Shown here: piece by piece, positions 13,469-21,124 of the stretch
How positions within the stretch are numbered: position 1 is the first letter of the stretch
How the letters are laid out: each line of letters opens with the position of its first letter
Source of the DNA: a virus
IMG/VR virus record: IMGVR_UViG_3300028597_000084
Span: 1-21,291 of that record
Reading direction: 5' to 3' (one strand)
DNA length: 21,291 nucleotides
Translations under genes and position numbers: made by a program
Notes under the pieces: model-generated
What the model was told of the DNA's origin: nothing
What the model saw: only the letters and a program-made list of their open reading frames with translations
Database searches by the model: none

Positions 13469-16400
13469 ATGATTCGTTATGACGAAAACGGGGTGATGAT
13501 CCCGTATGAAATTGAAGGTGGTAAAGGTGGTGAGTCCAAACCACATACCCCTGTTGAAACACCTAACAACCTCCTGTCGGTTGCATACGCTAAAGTGTTG
13601 TTGGCTGTAGCTGAAGGTGAGCTTGCTGGTCAACCGACAGCTAAGGATATTTACCTTGATGGTACACCACTACAGAACGAAGATGGTAGTTATAACTTTG
13701 GTGGTGTTAAATGGGAATGGCGTTCCGGTTCTCAAGACCAAGAAGCAATTGAAGAATTCCCTGAAGTATCTAGTGAATATAGTGTTGGTATTGAACTGAA
13801 AGATAACGTTCAATGGACACGTGCTGTAACCAAGTCACAACTGACAGACCTTCGTGTTACATTTTCTTGGCCTGCCCTTCTTCGGCAGTCTAGCAATGGC
13901 GACACGAATGGTTATAAAATGCAATATGCTATTGATCTTTCTACAGATGGTGGTGCTTTCCAAGAATATCAAGTTTACACAATTGACGGTAAGACCAACA
14001 CTAATTATGAAAGAACTCATAAAGTAAAACTCCCTAAACCGGGTAGTAATTGGACTGTGCGTGCTCGTCGCGTAACGCCTGAAAACAACTCAAGTACAAT
14101 TCAGGATACAATCAATGTAAAGAGTTATGCTGAGGTAGTCGCTGTCAAGCAACGTTACCCTAACACCGCTCTGTTGTACGTTGAGTTTGATTCCAGACTG
14201 TTCGGTGCCGGTAATATCCCAAAGATTTCGGTAAGAACAAAAGGCCGTGTAATCCAAGTACCAACAAACTATGATCCAGTTGCAAGGACATACTCAGGTA
14301 TTTGGGATGGTAGTTTTAAATGGGCATGGACAAACAACCCTGCTTGGGTCTTCTATGACCTTTTGACACAAGATCGTTTTGGCCTTGGTCATAAAGTAGT
14401 ACCTGCAATGGTTGATAAATTTGCACTGTATGAAATTGCTCAGTACTGTGACGTAATGGTTGACGATGGTACTGGTTCGGGTACAATGGAGCCACGCCAT
14501 ACCTGTAACATCTTTATTCAGGATAAGGCAGGTGCTTGGAAGGTATTACGTGATATCGCTGGTATCTTCAACGGTATGACGTATTGGGATGGTAACAAGT
14601 TTGTAGCTGTTGCTGATAAGTGGGAACCAATTACAAACGCACCATTATTCTCTCGTTCCAATGTAGTGAATGGTAACTTTGATTATCAAGCGGCAGACGA
14701 CAAGTCTATCTATACATCTGCTCTTGTATCGTATGATGATCCAGACAACCACTACAACACTGATGTTGAGCCAACATTTGAAACAAGTCAGATTCTCCGT
14801 TGGGGTGGTGACCGTCAGACAGAGATTACAGCTATTGGCTGTACGTCCCGTGGTGAAGCACAGCGAAAAGGTAAGTACACACTTATCACCAACCTCTACA
14901 ATCGAACTGTGAGCTTCCAGACGGGCTTACAAGGTCTTTCGGCTGATGTTCTACCGGGTAAACTGATTCATGTACTTGACCCAATCCTCGGTGGTCGTCC
15001 ATACACTGGTCGAATCAAGGCAAGTGCTGGTAAGGTGATTACCCTTGATCGTGATGTAACTGCTGTAGCTGGTGATATCCTTTATCTCACAATGGATGAT
15101 GGTTCGTCAGAAGGTCGTACCGTAGTAAGTTCAACAGGGAATATTGTAACAGTATCTGTTGATTATGGAAAGCCTATCCCGTCAAACTCTGTATGGTATC
15201 TGGAAGCATCTGACCTGAAGTCTCAACTGTTCCGAGTAACGAAGGTAACTAATCCATCGGCTAACGTTTATGAGATTGAAGGTGTAGAATACAACGAATC
15301 AAAGTTTGATGCAATCGACAATGGTGCTAGACTTGAACCGCGACCAGTAAGTGTTGTACCACCGGGACAACAACAAGCTCCAACCAATTTAGTTGTTTCG
15401 TCCTCTACCTATATTGAACAAACAATGGCTGTTACATCTTTGGTTGCTACATGGGATCAAATGCCCAACGCTGTACAGTACGAAGTGCATTGGCGTTACA
15501 ACGACGGTGATTGGATTTCAGCAGGTATTACAGGTTCTCCAACTATCACAATCAAAGGTATTTACACAGGTGACTATGTTGTTAGAGTACGGGCTATTAA
15601 CGCTGTTGGCGTTAAATCTGTATGGACCAACTCTGTATCTACACGTTTGGATGGTAAAACAGGTGGCGTACCTGCTCTCGCTTATTTGACTACAACACCG
15701 ATTGTTTATGGTATCCGTTTGAATTGGGGATTCCCTGATGGTGCTGGGGATACAGCACGTACAGAGATTATGCACAGTGCAAATCCAAACTTTGCAGACG
15801 CAATAAAGTTGGGCGACTACTCGTACCCGACAGATATGCATGAAATGCACGGTTTGAAAGCTGGACAACAGTTCTGGTTTTGGGGTCGGCTGGTTGACCG
15901 TACAGGCAACATCGGTCCTTGGAAACCTCTTGAATCCGAAGCTGGTGTACCCGGTACATCCTCTGTAGACCAAAGTGAGTATGAAGAATACTTCAAGGAA
16001 CAGATCACTGAAAGTTCTCTCTATAAAGAGTTGAATGATCGCATTGACTTGATCGATGGTTTTGGTCCCGGAAGTGTAAACGAACGTGTTGAAACTGTCA
16101 ATGATCGTGTTGATGAAGCTAACCTTCGTATCGACCAGACAAACACTGATCTGGATAATGCTGTAGCTGATCTGGAAAGTCAGATTGCCAACATCACAGA
16201 TGCGATGGTTTATGACCCTACGAAAACATATGTGACAGGCGATATCGTTAGAGTTGGTAACAAGCTGTATCAAGCACAACAAGATGTTCCAATCAATACC
16301 TCGCCACCTAACCTGACCTACTGGGAAGATGTTGGTTCAATCCTTGAGGATGCTAATGCTGTTGTTACACAAGTAGACATTAACACTCAGAAGATCGCTG

Positions 16401-17815
16401 AAGTAGATGGTAAGATTACAGCAACTGGTGAGCAGATCAATAGTCTGCAAGCGATGTGGCGTGATGATGATGGTGAAGGTTCTCTTAATGATGCTATTGA
16501 TGGTTGGAGTACTGCGGCTAAGTATGCCCAAGAGGTAAAAGTAAGGGCTAACGAAGACGAAGCACTTGCACAGCGTCTGACAACCTTGAGTGCTACAGTT
16601 GACACTAACAAAGCTAGTATCTCAACTCTTGAAGTAGCTTTCGCTGATACAAAGAGTGCGTCTGCTAGTCGGATGGATTCAATCCAGTCTCAAGTTAATA
16701 GTAACTCAGCATCTGTTTACGAACTAACTAAAACGGTTGCAAGTGAAAGTCAAGTGACTACCGAAAAGATCAATACAATGCAATCTAGTATTGACGGTAA
16801 TACTTCAAAGATTACATCTTTGGAAACCACAGTAACAACACTTGAATCAACAACCGCATCTGCACTTGATCTGGTTAATTCCAGAGTAGATGATACGCAG
16901 GCATCTGTTGGAACGGAAGCAACAACCCGTGCTTCTGCTGACGAAGCTCTAAGTTTACGCGTAGATACCACAGAGTCTTCTATTGCAGATAACACCGCTA
17001 GTATCCAGCAAGTTGAGGAAGCTCAAACGTCTTTGACAGAGAGTGTTACTAGGTTGTCAACGAATGTGTCGTCTAGTTGGAGTGGGCTTCGTGATGATGA
17101 CGATGATGGATCACTACAGGATGCTCTCGGTAACTGGCAAACAGCTGCAAACTATGGTCTAGAAGTTAGAACAAGGACTGATGCTGACACAGCCATGACA
17201 ACCAGAATTGAGACGTTGACTGCTGCTCTCGGTGTCAACACTGCTGCCATCTCAAATGAGGCCAGTGTTCGTGCTAGTGCAGATGCTGCTTTGTCTACTA
17301 GTATTTCTAATGTCCAAGCGACTACGAATAGTAACACTGCTGCAATTCAAACAGTGTCGAGTGCTCAGACTTCAACAGATGGTAAGTTGAATGCGATGTG
17401 GGCTGTAAAAGCACAGGTTACATCACAAGGGCAGTATGTTGCTGCTGGCTTTGGTTTGGGTATTGAGAACGGTCCAGCTGGTCTTCAATCTCAGTTCCTT
17501 GTTCAAGCTGACAAGTTTGCTGTAGTTAACGGAACTAATGCAACATTGACTGCTCCATTTGTTGTGACTGGTGGACAGGTGTTCATGAACGAAGCCTTGA
17601 TTACTAAGGCTATGATTACGAACGCAATCATCGGTTCTACAATTACAGCTTCGGCCCAAACAAACTGGGGAGGTTCTATAATGACTATTGACTTCACAAA
17701 CGGGTCAGTGACAACTAGGCATCCAACAATGGCAAACACATACACGGTTATGGACCGAGCAGGTGTAAGAGTATACGTGAGCAACATATTGCGTGTTCGT
17801 ATGGGTACTTGGTAA
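13469..17815 (+). CDS. Central tail-tip / host-specificity protein (gpJ-like)
   Basis: A 1448-residue protein, longer than lambda J (1132). It forms the trimeric baseplate hub and central fibre that contacts the receptor. Residues 1 to about 630 resemble the conserved J hub ('NNLLSVAYAKVLLAVAEGEL', 'DIYLDGTPLQNEDGSYN', 'ALVSYDDP', 'AQRKGKYTL'). About 637-830 hold two fibronectin III-like domains. About 913-957 is a small carbohydrate-binding type module ('YDPTKTYVTGDIVRVGNKLY'). About 960-1320 is coiled-coil fibre with an internal duplication at 998-1050 and 1208-1260 (RDDD..GSL..A). About 1320-1448 resembles the C-terminal DUF1983 domain ('GIENGPAGLQSQFLVQADKF') and ends 'SNILRVRMGTW'. AGGAGA lies before ATG 13469. 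The distal part most likely sets host range. A UUCG-capped hairpin follows the stop codon. Confidence 0.93.
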   Translation: MIRYDENGVMIPYEIEGGKGGESKPHTPVETPNNLLSVAYAKVLLAVAEGELAGQPTAKDIYLDGTPLQNEDGSYNFGGVKWEWRSGSQDQEAIEEFPEVSSEYSVGIELKDNVQWTRAVTKSQLTDLRVTFSWPALLRQSSNGDTNGYKMQYAIDLSTDGGAFQEYQVYTIDGKTNTNYERTHKVKLPKPGSNWTVRARRVTPENNSSTIQDTINVKSYAEVVAVKQRYPNTALLYVEFDSRLFGAGNIPKISVRTKGRVIQVPTNYDPVARTYSGIWDGSFKWAWTNNPAWVFYDLLTQDRFGLGHKVVPAMVDKFALYEIAQYCDVMVDDGTGSGTMEPRHTCNIFIQDKAGAWKVLRDIAGIFNGMTYWDGNKFVAVADKWEPITNAPLFSRSNVVNGNFDYQAADDKSIYTSALVSYDDPDNHYNTDVEPTFETSQILRWGGDRQTEITAIGCTSRGEAQRKGKYTLITNLYNRTVSFQTGLQGLSADVLPGKLIHVLDPILGGRPYTGRIKASAGKVITLDRDVTAVAGDILYLTMDDGSSEGRTVVSSTGNIVTVSVDYGKPIPSNSVWYLEASDLKSQLFRVTKVTNPSANVYEIEGVEYNESKFDAIDNGARLEPRPVSVVPPGQQQAPTNLVVSSSTYIEQTMAVTSLVATWDQMPNAVQYEVHWRYNDGDWISAGITGSPTITIKGIYTGDYVVRVRAINAVGVKSVWTNSVSTRLDGKTGGVPALAYLTTTPIVYGIRLNWGFPDGAGDTARTEIMHSANPNFADAIKLGDYSYPTDMHEMHGLKAGQQFWFWGRLVDRTGNIGPWKPLESEAGVPGTSSVDQSEYEEYFKEQITESSLYKELNDRIDLIDGFGPGSVNERVETVNDRVDEANLRIDQTNTDLDNAVADLESQIANITDAMVYDPTKTYVTGDIVRVGNKLYQAQQDVPINTSPPNLTYWEDVGSILEDANAVVTQVDINTQKIAEVDGKITATGEQINSLQAMWRDDDGEGSLNDAIDGWSTAAKYAQEVKVRANEDEALAQRLTTLSATVDTNKASISTLEVAFADTKSASASRMDSIQSQVNSNSASVYELTKTVASESQVTTEKINTMQSSIDGNTSKITSLETTVTTLESTTASALDLVNSRVDDTQASVGTEATTRASADEALSLRVDTTESSIADNTASIQQVEEAQTSLTESVTRLSTNVSSSWSGLRDDDDDGSLQDALGNWQTAANYGLEVRTRTDADTAMTTRIETLTAALGVNTAAISNEASVRASADAALSTSISNVQATTNSNTAAIQTVSSAQTSTDGKLNAMWAVKAQVTSQGQYVAAGFGLGIENGPAGLQSQFLVQADKFAVVNGTNATLTAPFVVTGGQVFMNEALITKAMITNAIIGSTITASAQTNWGGSIMTIDFTNGSVTTRHPTMANTYTVMDRAGVRVYVSNILRVRMGTW

Positions 17816-17823
17816 TGCAATAT

Positions 17824-17848
17824 GAGGGTCTTCGGACCCTCGCGTTTT
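17824..17848 (+). terminator. Rho-independent terminator after gpJ-like gene
   Basis: GAGGGTC (17824-17830), loop TTCG, GACCCTC (17835-17841): a 7-bp stem closed by a C(UUCG)G tetraloop, then GCG and TTTT (17845-17848). The T-tract is short, so termination may be partial. AAGGAGG of the next gene starts at 17849. Confidence 0.72.
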
Positions 17849-17862
17849 AAGGAGGAAAACTT

Positions 17863-18186
17863 ATGCCGGCAGGCTTTCAGACATTTAGGTCAGACGGGAC
17901 AGTTAAGATTGACACATCTGTTGTTGTGCCAAGATTGCGTCATATGTTTGTAGCCCCTGATGTTGACAATGACCCGAGTGGTTATGCTGGATATCTATAT
18001 TCGGTGACAATCCCTGGACTTGGAAACATGGTAGCACAGAAAAGGGCTGGATATGAATGTAACAGTCGGTACGCAAATCCTGATGGTTCGGATAGTTTGG
18101 TTGTATCAGGTGATACTATAACGGTTAGAATGAATACAATTGGTACAAGTATAATTAGTATTTTGCGTGTTTGGTACTGGGGGTAA
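17863..18186 (+). CDS. Small tail-associated protein of unknown function (G-x-Q family, copy 1)
   Basis: A 107-residue protein whose family I cannot name with certainty. AAGGAGG (17849-17855) precedes ATG 17863. It has no signal peptide or membrane helix and looks beta-rich. The N-terminal 'GFQTFRSDGTVKID' shares exact spacing (G-x-Q-x5-G-x4-D) with two segments of the next protein. The end, 'SIISILRVWYWG', resembles the J C-terminus ('SNILRVRMGTW'). This suggests a tail-tip or fibre-related module sharing a fold with the J end. It sits between J and the tail fibre, a common place for receptor-binding accessories. The stop is two bases before the next ATG. Confidence 0.7.
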   Translation: MPAGFQTFRSDGTVKIDTSVVVPRLRHMFVAPDVDNDPSGYAGYLYSVTIPGLGNMVAQKRAGYECNSRYANPDGSDSLVVSGDTITVRMNTIGTSIISILRVWYWG

Positions 18187-18188
18187 AT

Positions 18189-18896
18189 ATGGCATCTGGT
18201 TTTCAATCGATTGATGAAACGGGTTTCGTAAATTTTGATTCAAATTATCCAACAATGTACCTTCATAAGGAAGGTACAACAACAACTGGCTCAACATATC
18301 CGGGGAACACAGAAATTGTTTTCCCGGCTGTTACAGTAGCTCAGACTGAACTACCTCAATTTCTAATCAAACCTCCTTTAGGAGTAATGTTTGATGGATT
18401 GACAGGCGGTAACATTAGTTCTGTTACAGGTCAATGGTTCCCATACCAGATGCCAGCATTTAGTGCTGAAACATTGGCTTTTGGTAGTGCACCTATTGGG
18501 TTATCTGTTCCATATTGGTGTTTTACTAAAACAATATATGATAGTGGGCTAAACTATGGAATGCAAACGTTCGACGAAAACGGTGTTCTAACGTTTGATA
18601 GTGAGACTAGACAACTAGTTGCATATAAATGGATTGGTCCATCAGACTGGGTATTCCACAGTTCTAAAACTGCTCCTGACCCAAACTACACAATTTATTA
18701 TTATTCAGTACCAACATCTGGATATGATACGTTTACGGTTTTAAGAGTGGGTGGAGGTGATGCGTTTGATGTTGGTGAAGCATCTACAGGATTCCGGTCT
18801 GCATATGGTTATGGGACACTATTTTGTGCTGTAGCTGCTAGAAATGGAGCAATGATGGATTTTGGTCCAACGGTTCTTTTAGGAAAATCAACTTAA
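18189..18896 (+). CDS. Tail-associated protein of unknown function (G-x-Q family, two repeats)
   Basis: A 235-residue protein starting at ATG 18189, two bases after the previous stop; GGGGG before it is a modest ribosome binding site, and an in-frame TTG at 18171 lies inside the previous gene and is not preferred. The motif G-x-Q-x5-G-x4-D occurs twice: Gly4-Gln6-Gly12-Asp17 ('GFQSIDETGFVNFDS') and Gly124-Gln126-Gly132-Asp137 ('GMQTFDENGVLTFDS'), 120 residues apart. It looks like a doubled version of the upstream 107-residue protein. The second half also has 'YDTFTVLRVGG', echoing the ILRV ends of the first protein and J. It is probably a virion-surface or tail-tip protein; no enzymatic motif is seen. 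Confidence 0.7.
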   Translation: MASGFQSIDETGFVNFDSNYPTMYLHKEGTTTTGSTYPGNTEIVFPAVTVAQTELPQFLIKPPLGVMFDGLTGGNISSVTGQWFPYQMPAFSAETLAFGSAPIGLSVPYWCFTKTIYDSGLNYGMQTFDENGVLTFDSETRQLVAYKWIGPSDWVFHSSKTAPDPNYTIYYYSVPTSGYDTFTVLRVGGGDAFDVGEASTGFRSAYGYGTLFCAVAARNGAMMDFGPTVLLGKST

Positions 18897-18914
18897 TTAA
18901 GGAGGTATAAAAAT

Positions 18915-20057
18915 ATGGCATGGTATAGAACAGGTACTGTAGCGGTAACGTTGAACAGTGCAACAGTGACAGGTACAGGTACTTCTTTCGTCTCCAACGC
19001 ACGTGTTGGTGATGGATTCCAAGGCCCTGATGGTCGTTGGTATGAAGTAACAAACATTGCAAGTGCTACTGTAATCAGTATCACTCCAAACTATCTTGGT
19101 GCAACAGCTACTGGTCAATCTTACTCGATTGCACCGTTGCAGGGATATGTGAAACAATCTGCGGATTCACTTCGCACAATTACAAACCAGTATGGTACTA
19201 CACTTGGTCTGTTAGGTACACCTACTGACACTGCTGGTCTGCGTACCAACATTGGTGCAGCTAAGTCTGGAGTTAACAGTGACATTACGTCGATTACTGG
19301 ACTCACCACAGCACTCCCTGTAAACCAAGGTGGTACTGGTGCTACTACTGCTGCTGCTGCTCGAACAAACCTTGGAGCATTGACTACTGGTGATTATGGT
19401 GTTGGTTCTGTAAACTACCCAGCAACAGGTGTGAGACTTGACTCTTTTGATCGAACTACCTTATTTGCTCATACAGATAACAACCCACCTGATTGGTCTG
19501 TAAACGGTGCAGGAGGTGGTTTCCCGATGGGTATTGCTTTCGCTCGTTCTTCTTTGGTTGGTGCACAACTGGCAATGAGTTATGGTAGTAGGGCAGCCGG
19601 TGCAGGTGTGTGGTGGCGTGCTAACACTGCAAGTGGTTGGAACGCATGGGACAGATTGATTGGTCGTGCTGACTTGCTTGGTACTGTATCTCAGACCGCT
19701 GGTGTGCCAACAGGTGCAGTAATTGAACGTGGTAGCAATGCAAACGGAAACTATGTACGATTTGCTGATGGTACACAGATTTGCTGGGGCACCAATAAAT
19801 CTTATGCAGGTGGTGTAGCAACAAGTGCTTCTGGACACTTTATCAGTGGTGCAGGGGATACGGTAACATGGCCTCAACCATTTTATGACAACAACAGCGT
19901 CGTCACAAGTGCAGGTGTTGGTGGTTCAACTCCTTATCGGGTTATAGTTCTTCCTTACCGTGCAAACTCGGCCAATGGTACATTTGTATTCCAATGTTAT
20001 GTTTCTATTTCGGATACGTTTACTTATAACTGGACAGCGATTGGTCGTTGGTTCTAA
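18915..20057 (+). CDS. Tail fibre protein (putative receptor-binding protein)
   Basis: A 380-residue fibre with AAGGAGGT (18899-18906) eight bases before ATG 18915. Residues 1 to about 80 form a beta-rich attachment domain ('GTVAVTLNSATVTGTGTSF', 'DGRWYEVTNIASAT'). About 80-160 holds shaft-type segments ('LGLLGTPTDTAGLRTNIGAA', 'LPVNQGGTGATTAAAARTNL') common to trimeric phage fibres. About 170-250 is a Gly/Trp/Asn-rich region ('GVWWRANTASGWNAWDRLIG'). The C-terminal domain from about 255 has 'GAVIERGSNANGNYVRFADG', ends 'YNWTAIGRWF', and is likely the receptor-binding head. No chaperone of the Tfa type is recognisable next to it. The fibre call is sure; the receptor is unknown. Confidence 0.85.
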   Translation: MAWYRTGTVAVTLNSATVTGTGTSFVSNARVGDGFQGPDGRWYEVTNIASATVISITPNYLGATATGQSYSIAPLQGYVKQSADSLRTITNQYGTTLGLLGTPTDTAGLRTNIGAAKSGVNSDITSITGLTTALPVNQGGTGATTAAAARTNLGALTTGDYGVGSVNYPATGVRLDSFDRTTLFAHTDNNPPDWSVNGAGGGFPMGIAFARSSLVGAQLAMSYGSRAAGAGVWWRANTASGWNAWDRLIGRADLLGTVSQTAGVPTGAVIERGSNANGNYVRFADGTQICWGTNKSYAGGVATSASGHFISGAGDTVTWPQPFYDNNSVVTSAGVGGSTPYRVIVLPYRANSANGTFVFQCYVSISDTFTYNWTAIGRWF

Positions 20058-20066
20058 GGAGATATT

Positions 20067-20399
20067 ATGATTATTAAATTTTCACCAGTTCGCATGGGTA
20101 AACAACTTAATATTACCCGATTTGGCGATATCATTACTTTTAATGGGGAAGAATTTGATTTCTCCCCACTTCCAGACGGTGCCGTGCTCCCAGCAAGTGC
20201 TATTGACTGCAAGTGGATTACTGGGGAAGTAAGCAAAACAAATGGGGAATTGGAACTTACAATTATCCTTCCACACGGAGCAAATGCCCCATACGAAACT
20301 CGGTTCCCAACACCAATTCAAGTTTATTTGGACGGTCCTGTAACACTCCCATTGTATGATATTCCTGTAGAAGATGAAGAGGTGATTCATGAAGATTGA
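20067..20399 (+). CDS. Conserved small protein of unknown function next to tail fibre
   Basis: A 110-residue acidic protein; AAGGAGAT ends just before ATG 20067, ten bases after the fibre stop. It looks beta-rich: 'IIKFSPVRMGKQLNITRFGD', 'ITFNGEEFDFSPLPDGAVLP', 'ELELTIILPHGANAPYETRF', then a short acidic tail 'PVEDEEVIHED'. I recall similar proteins ('FSPVR..', 'FDFSPLP.GA.LP', 'LPHGANAP') beside tail fibre genes in other phages and prophages, usually annotated hypothetical. The tight link to the fibre gene suggests a fibre-associated structural or assembly role, but this is inference from place. It overlaps the next gene by 11 bases. Confidence 0.72.
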   Translation: MIIKFSPVRMGKQLNITRFGDIITFNGEEFDFSPLPDGAVLPASAIDCKWITGEVSKTNGELELTIILPHGANAPYETRFPTPIQVYLDGPVTLPLYDIPVEDEEVIHED

Positions 20400-20793
20400 T
20401 TTTAGTCAAGCAATTACTGCCGAAACACGTGCTGCTGATTTGGTGAAATCTCAAAAAGCTACAGTTGCTGCAGCTAGATACAATAAAGAAACAGTTGGTA
20501 TTAAGGTTGACGGAATTTCAATTAATACAGAACGTGATAGTCAAGCAATGATTACAGGAGCAGCCCTTTCTGCTGTTCTTGATAGTTCATATATTTGCAG
20601 ATGGAAAACCCCTTCTGGTTTTGTTGATCTTGACTCTACTAGTCTTATCAAAGTGTCTCAGTCGATGAGACAGTATATTCAAGCATGTTTTGATCGTGAG
20701 TCTGAGTTGGTAGAGGCTATCGTCAATGGAACTTATACAGATTCTATGCTGAATGAGGGTTGGCCAAATGTTGAAATTTCAAACAACACTTAA
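20389..20793 (+). CDS. DUF4376-like phage protein
   Basis: A 134-residue protein with ATG 20389 inside the end of the previous gene and AGAGGTG just before it. The pattern follows the DUF4376 family of fibre-neighbouring phage proteins: a basic N-terminal helix ('ETRAADLVKSQKATVAAARYNKE'), 'GIKVDGISINTERDSQAMITG', 'CRWKTPSGFVDLDSTSL', then helices 'QYIQACFDRESELVEAIVNG'. The family function is not established; members often lie at the end of tail fibre operons. The end overlaps the next gene by 26 bases. The family assignment is from memory of the motif and would be settled by a profile search. Confidence 0.72.
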   Translation: MKIDFSQAITAETRAADLVKSQKATVAAARYNKETVGIKVDGISINTERDSQAMITGAALSAVLDSSYICRWKTPSGFVDLDSTSLIKVSQSMRQYIQACFDRESELVEAIVNGTYTDSMLNEGWPNVEISNNT

Positions 20794-21124
20794 AACTGAG
20801 CAAATTGCTCGTACATGTTGGAAGCTGACTGACAATTTAGTTTATGGGAACATTGTTGTCCCCAAAGGCTTCATTACAAATTACGCCAGTATTGCGGTAT
20901 TCCACAACATCTTACTTTTCCCTATATATGCTCTATTTGCCGGGTATGGTAATTATGCATCCACTTTGCATGACTACCTTTATACAAAGCATCAAGTTAG
21001 CCGTAAACAAGCTGATAGAATCTTCTATGAAGCTCTTCGTGAAGAGGGTGTCGCTAAGTGGCGTGCATGGCTGATGTGGGTTGGTGTTAGGTTAGGCGGC
21101 AAGAAAGCGTATGAGGGTAAATAA
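20768..21124 (+). CDS. DUF1353-like phage protein
   Basis: A 118-residue protein. ATG 20768 is preferred over the in-frame ATG 20753 because GAGGG (20755-20759) is eight bases upstream of it and the family pattern begins soon after. DUF1353-like features: 'WKLTDNLVYGNIVVPKGFITNYASI', then 'LHDYLYTKHQVSRKQADRIFYEAL' and 'LMWVGVRLGG'. It has a hydrophobic stretch ('VFHNILLFPIYALFAGYG') but lacks the two-to-three-helix arrangement of a holin. The function of the family is unknown. It lies directly before the lysozyme (ATG 21125 abuts its stop), so it is probably cotranscribed with lysis genes. Confidence 0.72.
   Translation: MLKFQTTLKTEQIARTCWKLTDNLVYGNIVVPKGFITNYASIAVFHNILLFPIYALFAGYGNYASTLHDYLYTKHQVSRKQADRIFYEALREEGVAKWRAWLMWVGVRLGGKKAYEGK

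Noticed and set aside
15518-16282. Antisense open frame (254 codons) opposite J
   Set aside because: Unlikely composition, no domain, and it crosses the well supported FN3 and CBM-like regions of J.
18171-18188. TTG start for the 235-residue protein
   Set aside because: Lies inside the previous gene; ATG 18189 begins right at the conserved 'ASGFQ' motif, matching the neighbouring paralogue.
20870-20945. DUF1353-like protein as a holin because of its hydrophobic stretch
   Set aside because: Only one short hydrophobic segment, flanked by sequence that fits the DUF1353 pattern; no charged C-terminal tail or second helix typical of holins.
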